DNA from: Cristatella mucedo
Lineage: Eukaryota; Bryozoa; Phylactolaemata; Cristatellidae
Reading direction: 5' to 3'
Assembly (NCBI GenBank): GCA_009760855.2
Contig: WPIO01000035.1
Location: 3,187,001 to 3,247,000 of the forward strand
DNA length: 60,000 nucleotides
In this document: piece after piece, positions 1 through 12,675 of the stretch
Position numbering within the stretch: position 1 is the first letter of the stretch
Layout of the letters: every line of letters starts with the position of its first letter
Made by a program: the position numbers and the translations under genes
The notes under the pieces: generated by a model
Told to the model about the DNA's origin: nothing
Databases searched by the model: none
The model's input: the letters and a program-made list of their open reading frames with translations, nothing else

Positions 1-652
1 TTCTCCGTCCTGCTCAGTTTCAGTGCGAATTCGTCACAGGATGCTTTTTATCCGTAGTCCAACGAAGATAAGAGCTCTGACTTTTGCTTTGCATCTGCAT
101 GGAGATATCTTGAAAGTACTCGATAGCAGCTCACTTATTATACGGAGCCATGATTTATTGCTTGACGAAGCCGAACTGGATGTGCAGTGGTAGCAGCAGC
201 ACCTTACAAAGCTCAGCCGGGGTCTTCCACTTGACATTCTCTTCCCTGCAGATAGCCCGGTCTGTCAAGGCCGAGTTCTGTAGTGACAGCGCGCCGTTGT
301 GTCGAGGCTGTCCTGTAGGCAAAGTAAGGCAGGAAACTTCACGAGAGACTGCCTTGGAGGCTTGCAGGTATGACACCATTTGAACGCCTCCAGGGACTTC
401 TCAAGAGCAGTTGCCATGCTTCAAGGCATTCAGCAACATCCCGAAACCGGTTTATTCTTTTTGAGGTGAACGGAGAGTCATGAGAATGACGGGTAGTTAC
501 TCTTGCTATGAAGCAGCACGGCTTTGGGGAGCATGGATGAACTATCCATCAGCAGGCGTCATTCACTCGGGTTACCGGTTATTCCTATTGTCTCGAATTT
601 ACCGGCCAGATTGTTGCAGAAAAACTGCCTATATTGCAGACTGAAAAAAATG
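1..652. other. gene-free stretch, nothing recognised
   Basis: No open frame here looks like a protein, and no repeat family of this window is visible. The sequence is of mixed composition. Confidence 0.4.
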
Positions 653-857
653 AAAATAATTTCGTAACGCTTTCTCTGGTCTGTTGCCTTGGCACTTATA
701 AAAATATAATTTAAAAAATATGATTCATTTGTATAGCGCCCCAAGATAACTCAATTCCTATTCAGGCGCTTCACATATTCCACGGGGCTCGAGCCCACGA
801 CCTCAGCCAGACCTTGGCCGGGGCGAGCACTTCTAACCTCTCGACCAAACCAGCTCT
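653..857 (-). mobile_element. tRNA-derived SINE (family 1), long 3' form
   Basis: Read on the minus strand, the element starts with a tRNA-like head: an A-box-like segment around GGTTTGGTCGAGAGGTTAG, then a B-box-like GGGCTCGAGCCCC. It continues into a tail with AAGCGCC and GGGCGCT arms that resembles the LINE 3' end of this window. Beyond that tail lies about 70 bp (ATAAGTGCCAAGG, then AACAGACCAGAGAAAG) shared only with the copy at 12472-12675. The head suggests descent from a class II (Ser/Leu-like) tRNA, but that is inference. Confidence 0.8.
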
Positions 858-3146
858 GTATTCTACAGGTTGGCTCCTTGAGCCTAAATGTAAAGAAGAA
901 GCGAGGCAGTGCACTTGGACAGACCAATGTCCGTAACTACGTCGTCGATTTCTTTTTTGTTGGGGAAGTGTGGCATTCGCTACTCGGCCGTCTCAGTGAA
1001 ATTTGAATCTTGATCTGCTACATACCTCTCGCCGTCAGACTTTCTGCCTTCTCCTGAAGATGACTTATCCCTATCCAGAAGGGCGTCTCCACGGGGAGCA
1101 CAGAGCACTGCGGTACTGAGTCTGAGGATGTATTTATACATGTGTAATGATTGGAGTCGTCTCCTCGCCAATTCAACGAGAGGGTCCATCATGCAGAAGT
1201 AGCAACTGCTTGAAAGGCTAGTCGGTGCCGGCCAAGTGTTTGTGGATGTAAAAACTTCATGACTCTCTTGTCTCCCCGTCCCATGCTGTTAGCGAGCAAG
1301 AATTACTTTTGAAAGCTAAAATAAGCTATATTTAGCACACTAACGAATAATATATAGGAATCTTTTTTTCTGGCGAGCAGCAGCTGTTCAGCTTTCCTTC
1401 AAGAGTTCTCTAGCAGTACTCTTACGTCAAATAAGGACCCGGGTGTTTTTCTTTATTATCAACTGGCCTGGAGAATAATTACCCGTATATTCATATTACC
1501 TACTGGTCTGGAGAAGTCTCTTAATACTTTGTAAACCTCGAACCTTTGTAAAAGAACCTTTCAAGTATTAGTTTTTCGCTCCTATCTTGATCAATTTTCC
1601 GGACACAAATCAAGATCCACCTTTATGTTGCAGGTAACATCCTGATGTCATGTTAATCCAATATGGGTTTTAACCATTCTTGAACTCGGCAAAGACGCAA
1701 AATAAAATGTTCGCTTAAGGCATCTGTAGTTTACACTCATAGTCACCAATCAATAGATTGATACCTTTAACTCTCACTTATTGGGTTGCTGTACCATGCC
1801 AGATACATGTGAGAACCTGATGTCAGCACCGTGCCCAACAGTAAAACCGGAGAATTGTAAAAGACCGCTTCCCTAACTACGAAGGAATTTTTTGAACGAT
1901 AGCCATTTAATATTTACTTTATGTATAAGGGATTATGACAATACATTGTCTTCCAAAGCACTAAAATTTGCATCTGCCACATAGTGCTTCCCCATTCAGG
2001 AAGAAATCCTGATTTTTCGGTTATTTGTGAGGATTTTGTCAGATCAATTTGTACATCTAATCGTATAATCCGCATAATCTAGTTTTGCAATCTCCATTTT
2101 TAGAGCCGATTTAACCCAACGTGATTCTTATTCATCATATGCGAAGTGCTTGGAAAGAGGTGTGATCTCTTTAGAGACTATTATGATTTCTCCTTATAAT
2201 AAAAATATAATTTTTCAGATTTACTTTCTCGTTCTGCCTAAGTCTTCCTACCTCCGTAATAAATTTGCTGCTCCCTCTATTAAAAGTCACAAGCTTAACT
2301 AAATTTCTTCCTTTCTTGCAGCCATTCGAACCTCTTTCTGAAAACCCATTTTTAATCCGATCTGACCATATTCCAATCACATTTTTCTTTATTATGTATG
2401 TGTAATCTATAATTTCTCTAAATTCATTGTAAATGATATTCGAGCATAGAAACTAATTTGTATTTGAAATCAATGATATCCTCTGCGAACGCGCTTTCTC
2501 TGCTCGTTTGCTTAACCCTCTCATCAATCTATCCACGATGGCGAAATGGTAAAACACAACGCCAGCTAACGGTCTTTTTGAGTTTGCACCTCGGAATAAG
2601 CAATAGGTCTGTTCTCAGTCATACCTCCTCTGGTTTACAAATAGCACAGAAAATGAAAATGATATTAAAGATTATCCTACAATGGTCGCAAAAATGTATT
2701 AATCACTGTCCGCAGCTTGGCTTCTGAGTATTATTACAGATCATTTTAATCTATTTTAGCTATGACCAGTTCCACATTCGATAGAGAAATAGTTGCATCA
2801 CAGGTCTCTGACTCGAAATTGTAGACGTACACTATTGATAACTTTACTAACCGCTCGCACACAAGCAAGCCACTCTGAGATCCAAACAGTAACGCGTAAG
2901 TACTGCTCTCCTCGCTCCTCCATCACGTCCTTCTCTTTTGAACTTAACACTACATGGGTCTTCCAAGGTGAATAGACAAAAACGCCGCCTGGCCCTGTCA
3001 CCAAGTTCTCCTTAGAAGGCGCATATACGTACCTTATCTAACCTACTACCATAATAGGAATTGTAAATAGGCTCCTAGTAACCGTTAAAGAAAATGTTCC
3101 TCGGAAAAGAGCTGCGGCAAGGCCGCTTTCTAAAACGCCTACCCTA
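858..3146. other. AT-rich gene-free stretch
   Basis: Several short open frames occur but none resembles a known protein. No satellite, SINE or LINE copy could be recognised. Confidence 0.4.
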
Positions 3147-4220
3147 ATAATAATAATAATAATAATACATCGTATATACCACCCTTAGAGAGCTCAATAT
3201 CTTTCTAGCGACCTTTACATTTGCTGCAAACGAAATATAAGACATCAATGACATATTAATTTAATTCTTCTAGCCCCCACGGAGATATGCATCTCTTTTT
3301 AGGCACATTACATGTACTGCAAAGAAAGCATTATCAAATGATCTGTGGTAAGACGCGCATTTTCAACAAGTATAACATGGTTACAGGTGGCATGCATAGT
3401 TTCAACATTTAAATATGGTTAGTGATATGATGCACGGTGTCTGAACACATAAGTAAACATAGGACGAACCACAAGGACTCACTAAATATTGCAATGAACA
3501 ATTATTTGCAAGCTTCTTTCAAAATGTCACTATATCAGGGAATGTCGTGACGTCAGTCGGGAGTGATTTTTATGTTTTGGGAGCATATGAACTAAAGGCA
3601 CGATTTCGGAGGGTTTTGTGGTTTTACAAGGTATAGCTAAACGATTTGAGTCAGAACAGCGCTTTTTCTCTGCTTGACCTTGTTGTGGAATAATTCCTGT
3701 AAGTAGACTGCTGCCAGAGTATCAAGGGACCTAAAAGTAAGTGACAGAATCTTGAAGTCGATGTGCTGCTTGCATGAGAGTCCGTGCAGGTCGGCGATAA
3801 TAGGCGCGACGTGGCAACTTAGAAGCTCACAGAAGACAAGATTAGTTGTAGAGTTGTGCACCAACTGTAAGCTCCGATTGCATACGTTGGTAGACCAACA
3901 AGCAGTGAGTTGCGGCAGTCGACGAGAGACTTTACAAATGCATGGACCAATTTGGATGTAGTATCCGTGTCTAAGAAAATATTTAGGCTTTTCTTGTAGC
4001 TGAAACTTGGCAGGCTTGACTGCGGAGCTGATGAGGTCGTCTAGTGAAAGGTCACTTTCTAACGGGACATCTAGATTACGTGCAGATGCTAGAGGAGATA
4101 TGCTGGCGGAACCAATTTTGAGCGATTATCTTTCCAGTGTCTGTCCCACACTTGGTGTGCCCATAACTAGTAAGTTGGTTTCACAGTCATTTAATTTGAG
4201 AAGCATTACATTATAAAGAG
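3147..4220 (-). mobile_element. L2-like LINE, decayed 3' fragment
   Basis: The minus-strand element ends at 3147 in an (ATT)n tail, with the LINE 3' stem-loop sequence just inside it. Further in, it matches the C-terminal ORF2 region seen at 40.8-41.6 kb: on the plus strand, the stretches around 3720-3800 and 4015-4100 follow the same order as 41060-41130 and 41340-41470. Many substitutions and small gaps make this one of the older copies. The 5' part is missing. Confidence 0.8.
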
Positions 4221-5306
4221 CTGCCTTACCCGAGGAGTTTTGCTGCGACACTTATTTTCGGCAGCGCCACTTCCGACGATGTACTGCTCGAGAGCGCCGA
4301 ATACGTCGGCGACAGACGAGCTGTTTTCTTATTGAACCTTACTGGATTGAATGTTAACTCGGTGATAATGGCTTCAGGACCTTGTGCTATGCAGGCAGAT
4401 GACCGTGGATGCCGAAACTATTCTGATCTGCTTAATGAGCTTGGTTTTTATATGAGTGTTGTATTCAATGAATGGCTACTATTAAAGGCCTGTAATGGCT
4501 CTAAAGAAATGAGCACTAGATGCTGCTATCAGCGAAGATTGAAAGCTTACGCTGACTGCTAGTAGATCTATGGTATGCTCGGGATCTGTGGTAGCTGTGG
4601 CACTCTGGGTAATGATATTCACTTGGTTGGGACACCTCGTTTCTTTTCGTTCCAATTGCAAATAAAAGGGCAAAGCAAGAGCACACAAAAACCAGGGCAC
4701 CATAAACTTTTTAGTATTCTTATTCTTGTTACTACCTTCAAACTCAAATCATGCCAATAATTTTCGCCCTTCTTGAATTATAATTACTCGGAACCTGTTA
4801 TACCTTAATTCTCGGGTAGGCAGTGCGAACGCATAAGTCATGTTATAGGCAGATCTTTGGCCCTAGCATTCGAGCCACACAGCAGGGGTTGCACCCGAGG
4901 CTTTGCAACAGTAAGCCATTCAATTATGCTGTGGCGTATCAGCAGAATTATTGTACCCATTGGCTAATTGCGGACACCTCGGGGGCTGTTGAATAAAGTT
5001 TTTCACGCTATCGACATGGACAGGATGCACTAAAGTGTATGCATTCTTCACTATTGCCCCACTCAGTCCAGTTACCACCGACATTCATGCGTGTAGTGGT
5101 GGTTCACAGGCAAGTCGACCGCCATTATTCAAGGTTCAGTGCTTCGCCATTATTTGTCGACCTTCGGCGAGGACTGGCACCATTACGAGAGCTTTGTCAG
5201 CGACCGTAGGACTATTGGACACAGTCATGGAGGTGCTACTGAGCAGTGCTAACACACGCGACAGCCTCGGACAGTCAATGCGATAAATACATTAATAAAT
5301 ATCAGC
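4221..5306. other. gene-free stretch
   Basis: Open frames are short and show no family resemblance. Nothing is recognised between the LINE fragment on the left and the SINE on the right. Confidence 0.35.
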
Positions 5307-5450
5307 AGATTGAACAGAATCATTTGTATAGCGGCAGAAAAGCCTTAATAGCTATCACCACCGTTTGCAGTTGGCAATAAAAGATCGCCCAATTTAGGAT
5401 TTGAACCTAGGACCTCGGTCGTGAAGAGCGAGCACCTTAGTATTGGGCTG
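5307..5450 (-). mobile_element. tRNA-derived SINE (family 2)
   Basis: On the minus strand there is a perfect-looking B box (GGTTCAAATCC, near 5400-5410), preceded by an A-box-like segment. It is followed by the family body with GGCGATC, GATAGC and CGCTATACAAA landmarks. The same body recurs near 17.4, 20.9, 30.3, 41.7 and 48.1 kb. The 3' end differs from that of SINE family 1. Confidence 0.75.
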
Positions 5451-7019
5451 TGCACTGGGAAAGCACTCGTATGCACGCTACACTTGGACGTGATTGACCA
5501 AACGTCCACATTTGGAATACAAAGGTGCTAATCAGTGCTGTCTCACCAACTAGGCCCGGCCTGGTTAGGCCTGGTGCTAGGATAGTAAAAATTAATCTCC
5601 AGAGCCGCCTCCAGTCGATTACTAAATTAAGCAATAAAATACTTCTAGCCAGCTTCTGTTGCGTATTTCGATGAGTTCCTACAGTGAAAATACCTGAGCT
5701 ACAGTTAGCAGACAAAAACAACTCAAGATATCGCAGGCAGAATTTAGACAAATATGCTGCAAGTCTTGATACCACGATAAAGAAGAATTTGGTTGCCTAA
5801 TTTTAAGTCGTAGATCAAATTTGAGGCCAAGCTCATTCCAAGTTCAAAAAAACTTGAGCTACATCACTTCGTAGCATATTTCTGTCTTTTTTAGGGCTAG
5901 CAGGCTGAGAAACACAAAGCCCTTCTTTGGGTTTGCTGTTACCCAGGCCGGAGACAGGATCTCGAGTTAGTTCTCACTTTTATTATTACGATGCACAGTC
6001 TCTGCAAGATCCCATGTCTGATGTACGATGACACCTCGATCAGCTTTTCCGTGCACTAAAACTGTCCGAGTTCTTAGCCTGGCGGTAGCTGCTTGCACTT
6101 CGAGAATCAGATCGTTAGTTCAACCCCTATGGCATGCAAATCTGAATTTCTTGCTGAGCGTGGGTTAAAAACCCCTAAGGCTATATTCTAAATTAAGTTG
6201 GGAAAAAACTGTTCTTTACTTTTTCAACGGTAATGAATGCAGACCATAGCCATTGGCAACTTTAGCGGACTATTTACCCAATACCGAGTTTGAAGATCTG
6301 ATGTCAATTATCGTCAGCTTACCAAGTTCAGCTCGGCATGTTGACAGGTAGCACCTTTCTGTTCCCTGTTATTGGTTAGCTGGCCAAACATATGAAGCCA
6401 CGATTATTTATAAGATCATATACGTCATTACGCTCTCTGGATGAAGTGGATGTAGGCTGTGTCATTCACCAGACACAGGTAGATAACTCAAATTTCGTTT
6501 GAAGCGGCAGCATGATTAAGGTGACAACCTTGAGCTCCTAGAAACTCCTCGGGTGGTGCGTACATTCTATTCCTCTCTTAGGTAGTTCACAGTGACGTAG
6601 GCTACTCATCTCGGTCGCTTATGGATGCCCTCGTTGAGCACACAGCATTTATCGCTAAGCAAACACGATCACCTGCAAATTAACATAAGCTACGGCACTT
6701 CGCGAAACATCACTGCAAAGCTTAATGGGAAGAGATCTGAATTACTCATGCCATGCCAACCCTGGCTAGAGCCACTTAAGCTCAGTAAATGGGGTCAATG
6801 CGAGAGAGGATATCAAGAAGCTCCCAAATCTTCCTCCATGAAATCAGAGTGGTGCACTTGTGTGGGAGTCCGTCAAATTGGTTCTAGAGTGAGGCTCGTT
6901 TCTCTGCCGTGTGCAGACACTTCTCATGTTTGCTCGACGTGCCTGATCCGCTCAGGCTCTCACTGGACCGTCACAGAGATCCGAAAGGCAAAAACCACCG
7001 CCCTTGACACACAGCACAG
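5451..7019. other. gene-free stretch
   Basis: A 171-codon plus-strand frame (6625-7140) is the longest here. It has no recognisable domain and runs into the satellite block, so I treat it as chance. Confidence 0.4.
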
Positions 7020-8885
7020 CAGTCACAGGCGCCCAGCTTGCAATGGCCTTGGGTTCAACGGATTACTGCAATCAATCGAAATCCACTCTAATTGGGCTAA
7101 AAATCTACCATGTATTGGAAGCACGAATATCTTATTTTGAGCCCATGTTGTGGCACACCGTCGTCAGAATGTGGCGGCTAGATGTCAAGCCATTTTTTCC
7201 GATGCTTTCTCGTTCAAATGGGCTGGAAAGACGCTGGCCTGTACCAAAATCCTCCACAAGCCACTGAAAATTATTTAATCTACCAGAAATTGGCTTCGAT
7301 ATGCTTTAAGTTGGATTGAATACAACACTTCTCTTATATTTCAAGTGCTCCCGTAAACTTTCGCACCGTTCCGCTACCGCCTTTTAACAGAGTCCACTGC
7401 AATCAACTGCAATGACTCGGACCAGTACAATAATCCACCGAAATCAATCAAATTCTACCTCAAAGAAATTGAACCTGATAAATAAAGTTCTCTTTTTTTA
7501 TTGCATGCGACAGCTTACTATCTGGAAATTGCACTCACAAAATTTAAGGTGAATCGGATGTGCCGTTCTCCTGCAATGCGCTGCATTTGACTGCTGTGGC
7601 CTGATGAATTACGGCAATTCACTTCAATCCGCTACCAAATTAGCGTACACTGGCTTGCATCAAGCTCCCACTTTTATTTTATGTTATAGCGATCTTTTTA
7701 GGGCACCCTGCTTAATTCAATCCATGGCACGTGCGTCATTTTTGGAAATATTTGGCAATTCTATGCAGTGGCCTGGGCAAACGCCACAATCCACTATTAT
7801 CCACTTCTAGTAATCGTGAAATCATCAACGCGTGCTAAAAATTTAGATTTCATATAATAATAGACTAGGATTAAAGTTCGTCCACAATATTCCATGCCGT
7901 TGAGCATGATAATTCTCAGATAATGCACTGCATTTGACTGCAACGGCCCAATCCAAACCGTAATCCACCTAAATAAGTGCACAAAAAGCAGAAATAGTAC
8001 ACTCCAAGTTCTCATGTTGATTACCTATAACTTTAGACTTCTTTTACAGTATGATCGCATAATTTCACTGCAATTGCCTATGGCATTCTCATGTGATGAT
8101 CTGCAATCAAATGCAATGGCCGAGCCACTACCTCAATCTGGGGCGATTCGCCACTAAATTCCCAGAGCTTGGGTCCTCGATGCTCCCATTTTGAATTCAT
8201 ATTACAGAGAACTACGGTCATAGTGCGCCTACGTAATTTTGACCAACCTTTTTTCGCGGGCAATCTCCGGTATTGCATGGCAATTGACTGCAATGACTTG
8301 ACCAAAGCCACATCAATCAAAATCAATCTTGAATCAATTAGATATTGGCTTTGCAGAGCTTCAGCTCTCATTGCATAAAAGATTTACTGTTTTTAAAGTG
8401 AATGCACAAATTTTTGTAAGCCATTTGCTCATTAATTGTCGGCCAAAGTAACGTGTTCAAAATTTAAGATTGTGGATTGAAGTACACTGTGTTTAAGTGC
8501 ACCCACATTATTTCAACCCATGCGCAACACATAATCTCAGGCTATGGACAGCAATCGTACCTAGTACCTAGAAGTACCTAGAATGGGATTCAGTTCAGGA
8601 TGCTATACAAATGTATTATTAGTTTTACCGATTTGAATAGCTCTGGTTAAAGCCACAATGCACATCCGCTACAATTCACCGGAAAAAATAACAGAAAACA
8701 TTCAGGACAAGCTCCCACTTTGGTTGCATATTTAATTACAGGCTCTAGACAATGTACTGACACAATTTCCCCGCAATAGGTATCCGAGCCCTTGTTCTAT
8801 GCACTGCAATATATTATAAACGCCTGGAAAAATACTGTAATAAACTCGAATCAACCGAAAATCAGCTTGAAATACGCTCCATGCT
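7020..8885 (-). repeat. degenerate satellite array, block A (inverted)
   Basis: Units of about 175 bp repeat with strong divergence. The plus strand shows the reverse complement of the block B core: sequences like ACTGCAATCAACTGCAATG followed by GACCnAnnCAATAATCCACC. Cores occur near 7040, 7391, 7570, 7765, 7922, 8098, 8273 and 8800. Each unit also has an A/T-rich linker containing TGCACTC-like motifs. No coding potential is evident. Confidence 0.75.
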
Positions 8886-10435
8886 TATCTATTTTTTTTA
8901 ATATTTCTGTGCACTCTGTTTAAAATGCACTCGCAGCATGTCTGAACATTATGCATGTTCGATCTTGAGCAATGCTTTATTGCTGCCAAGCTCCATCCCC
9001 GCTGACATACGTCCGTGGGTTTGTGCTGCACCGACAAGTTGCTAGCCTTGCTCCAAGACTCATGGTTTAGCGATTTAATGTCGGGTGCGTTTGTGGCCTT
9101 TGAACGTTAGTTCAGATGATGCTCCAGCTAACGTAATGCCGTCGGTCGATAACACGGGCCATAGTAATCTTTCAAAGTCGGCCGGAAATCCGCTTCGAAA
9201 ACATGCAATCTTAGTGTAATGATTATTGATACGACAGATCAAGTGTGCTCACTCAGCTTTGCTGCAGTAGGCAAGCGAGTTCGTGTACGCACGCACGTTT
9301 CCCACGTCACAGCCTAGCTCTTCCGAATCCCTAATGGCTACCATATCGACAGCAGTCGTTTGTCATGCCATCCACGTGTCTTAGGGATAAGTTTTGCTAA
9401 GCATATCGGTTTGGGGCAGTAATTCTAAGCTAGCCATAAAATGTCAGTTTGTAAAGTGATGTGCTCACACAGCGGACATCCGCCTTCAATAAATGACTTG
9501 AAGCAAGTAATTTGTGGCAGAGAATAGAGATTTTTGAGCTGTAAACTCTGCAGACTACTGCCTTAAGGAATACTCGAGGAGAGCAAGTTCATTGTCACTT
9601 ACGATGCAATGGCCTAGATGAGTAGCCATCTGACTTTGTAAAATTTATTAAGCACGTAAATTATTTGTCTTTTCCCTCTGTATTTACTTAGCCTAAGTGT
9701 GAGTATTCCTTGGCGTGCCTATACCGGGAGCATTTTTATTTCGGACATCATAAGCCGTTGACGAGCTTGCATTTTGGTGAGCGTCAATTCCGTTGCCTGG
9801 AAAGGACATCCACTTGACTTAATACCACAACAGCTGGGGAATTATTGGCGCTAAAGTCAATCTTGCCAGCGGCAGCAAAGTTCTAGGCAGCAACTATAAT
9901 AGCTTGGTGCTAGACTCAACAATCCACTGGTATTTTACAGTGACATTAGCAGCTGCCTTACTCATAGCCTGTGATAATGCATGCTCATTGCTTGACATGA
10001 CATGCCGTGTGAATACATTAAAACCAAGCGGTTGCTGTGCTCTGCCAATGCGGCTTCGCTAAGACTTGAAGGTCATATTTTGCTGTTCAGCACCGCCTTA
10101 TACCATTAGCAGTAGACAGTTATGGAGTATTTTGGAAATGTAGCAGCAATGTGAGCACTTTTACAACATTTTTCATTAATTAAAAGAAATTGTGAACTTT
10201 GCCGGCTGTAAAGCCCCAATTCTTTTTAGACCCACGGGAAGGTGGCCTATTTTCATGAATTTAATTTCAGCTGGGGTAAGCTAGAAACAGCCCGGATCTT
10301 CGCAGGTCATTTCTTAGATTGAGTGAATGTCAAAACCTCCAAAATATAGAGCTTAACTGAATCATTACATATTTCAAAATAAATCTAATTTGTTCCTATG
10401 TGACTTACGGTAGGCTTATGGTGGACAGGAATTTA
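8886..10435. other. spacer between the two satellite blocks
   Basis: About 1.5 kb with no clear copy of the satellite core and no recognisable gene. Faint fragments of the unit may exist at the right edge near 10460. Confidence 0.4.
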
Positions 10436-10831
10436 TATTGATTTTTTTTAACGGACCACTGCCTTCAACTGCCTTGCATTGCCTGAAAATAAAAATGCTT
10501 GATACTTGGAGTTGCACTTTAAGTGCACTTTTAATTGAGTGCTCAGAAAATTAAAATCTAAATTGAAGCTTCTCTAAACCTGTTTCTGGACATTTAAGGC
10601 GGATTTTAGTGGATTGCTGTATTGGACCGGGTGTTTGCAGTGGATTGCAACGCAGTGTCCGAGAGCATGCATTCATGATGGAATTTCTTGGATGCAACCT
10701 AAATAGAGTATACAGCAGCGAAAAATCTAATTGAAACCTCGTAATGCAAGTTTCTGTCGATTTCTGACGGATCGTGATGGATTACGATTTTGGCCAAGGC
10801 CACTGTTGTAGACTGCCATGATCTGCATGAG

Positions 10832-11549
10832 ACGCCAGAGTATTGTTGTGAATGGACGAAGATCAACCAAGGAACCTCTGAAGTATGAGATACCTCAGGG
10901 CTCTTCGCTTGGTCCCGTTCTTTTCACGGTTTTTACTTTCCCTGTTGCCGATGTGATTTTCAGGCGCAATCCAGGCTTTCACTTCTATGCAGATGACACT
11001 CAGTTGTACCTTTGCTCTGATTCCTCCCAGCCCTCCACCGCGTTGAATTCTCTCAGCTCCCTTGCTGCATGTATTGATGACTTCCACACATGGAAGTCAG
11101 CAAACTATCCAAAATTAAACGATGATAAAAACCAACTTACTAGTAACGGCAAAACAAAGTCTGATTCATAAATTGAAAAATTTGACACACGCAATCGGCT
11201 CTGCCAGCTTATTGGAAAGTTTGACACGCGAAATCGGCTCTGCCAGCATATCTCCTGTTGAATCTGAACGAAATCTAGGTGTTCTGTTCCAAAATGACCT
11301 TTCATCAGACGACCACATCAGCTGGACAGTCAAGTCTGCCTGCTTTCAGCTACACAACATTGCTAAAACTGGAACTTGTTTAGACAGGGATGCCGCATCT
11401 AAATTGGACCAAGCATTTGAGACATTCCGTCTCGGCTTCTGTAACTCACTCCTTGCTGGTCTACCAGCCTGTGCAATTAGGCGCTTACAGACGGTGCAAA
11501 ACTCTGCAGCAAGGCTTGTCTGTCGTAAGCCTCGCAGTTGCCATGTCGT
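10832..11549 (+). mobile_element. L2-like LINE RT fragment inside the satellite
   Basis: Translation gives a reverse transcriptase core: PQGSSLGPVLF, then FYADDTQLYL (the catalytic YADD box) and LAACIDDFHTW. After frameshifts it continues into the C-terminal RLQTVQNSAARLVCR region. It is truncated at both ends, with satellite units on either side. A 39-bp duplication lies at 11181-11258. The element is a dead fragment. Confidence 0.9.
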
Positions 11550-12471
11550 TCAAGATTGGTTGACAGGACGCGGTCGCACGTTTAATACAACACACTGCTA
11601 CGCAAGTAAATTGTGATCTTCAACCACCAGCGTTGCTTGTAATTGTAACAGACAATCATAGATTGCTGTATTGTCTCGGGCAATTGACGTCGATTGCCAT
11701 GGATTGCCCAAGGTTGAACACGAAAAAGGACAGCATGTGCGCCCACAGTGAGCGTTATTTGGTAGGATAATTACAAATTTAGACAGCCAATTTCCAGCCA
11801 ATTTGAACCAGATCGCTGCAGAGACCGGGCCATTGGCGTCGGTTGCCGTACATTGCCCTCAATTGTGCCTTTGTGGATTGAATAAAAGGATGTTGCTGCA
11901 CTTTTAATGCAGTGTAGTACAATACGCAAAAAAAGTTGGAGCTTCTCTCAGCAACTGTCGGTGCATTTGTAACTATCCGTTATGGATTGGCGTATTTCCC
12001 GGGCCATTGTCGTCGATTGCCCTGGATCGCCGTCAATTGAACGCGCACCACAGGTGAAAATTATGCGCGCACACAGGTACATGTTACGTGGAATGAGATT
12101 GGCAGTTTCTTGCAGCCAATCTTGTCAATTTTCCACGAATTTCGCTATCGGCCCCTACCATTGCTGCTGATTGCCGTGCATTACTAACAGTTAACCAACA
12201 AAGCATCTTGGAAATTCCACAGTTTTACTTTGGACGCAGCGGAATGTTATATGTAATGACGACTGTGGTTTCCGCGCTGCCATATTCTCTTCAATTCGCT
12301 GGGAATTTCGGTATTGGCCCAGGACACTTTGCTGTCGATTGCCGTTCGTTGCTCGGGATTGTAAGTACGCGATTGGTTGAAAGGATTATATTGCACTTTC
12401 AACAAAGTGGGCTGTGACAGGTAAGATATATTTGATTTTGGCCCAGTCACTTTCCAGCGATTTCCGATGGA

Positions 12472-12675
12472 GCCGAGTTGGTTTGATCCAGTGGTTAAGG
12501 TGCTAATCCCGGCCAAGGTCTGGCTGAGGTCGTGGACTCAAGCCCCGAGGCATACGTGAAGCACCTGAATAGAGATTAAGTTCTCTTGGGGCGCTATACA
12601 AATGAATTATATTTTTTAAATTATATTTTTATAAGTGCCAAGGTAACAGACCAGAGAAAGAGTTACGAAATTATT
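12472..12675 (+). mobile_element. tRNA-derived SINE (family 1), long 3' form
   Basis: The tRNA-like head is followed by the LINE-like tail (AGAGATTAAGTTCTCTTGGG, then GCGCTATA). An extension with ATAAGTGCCAAGG and AACAGACCAGAGAAAG matches the minus-strand copy at 653-857. It interrupts a satellite unit, so it is younger than the array. Confidence 0.85.

Noticed and set aside
6625-7140. 171-codon plus-strand frame
   Set aside because: No recognisable domain, and its last third lies in satellite block A.
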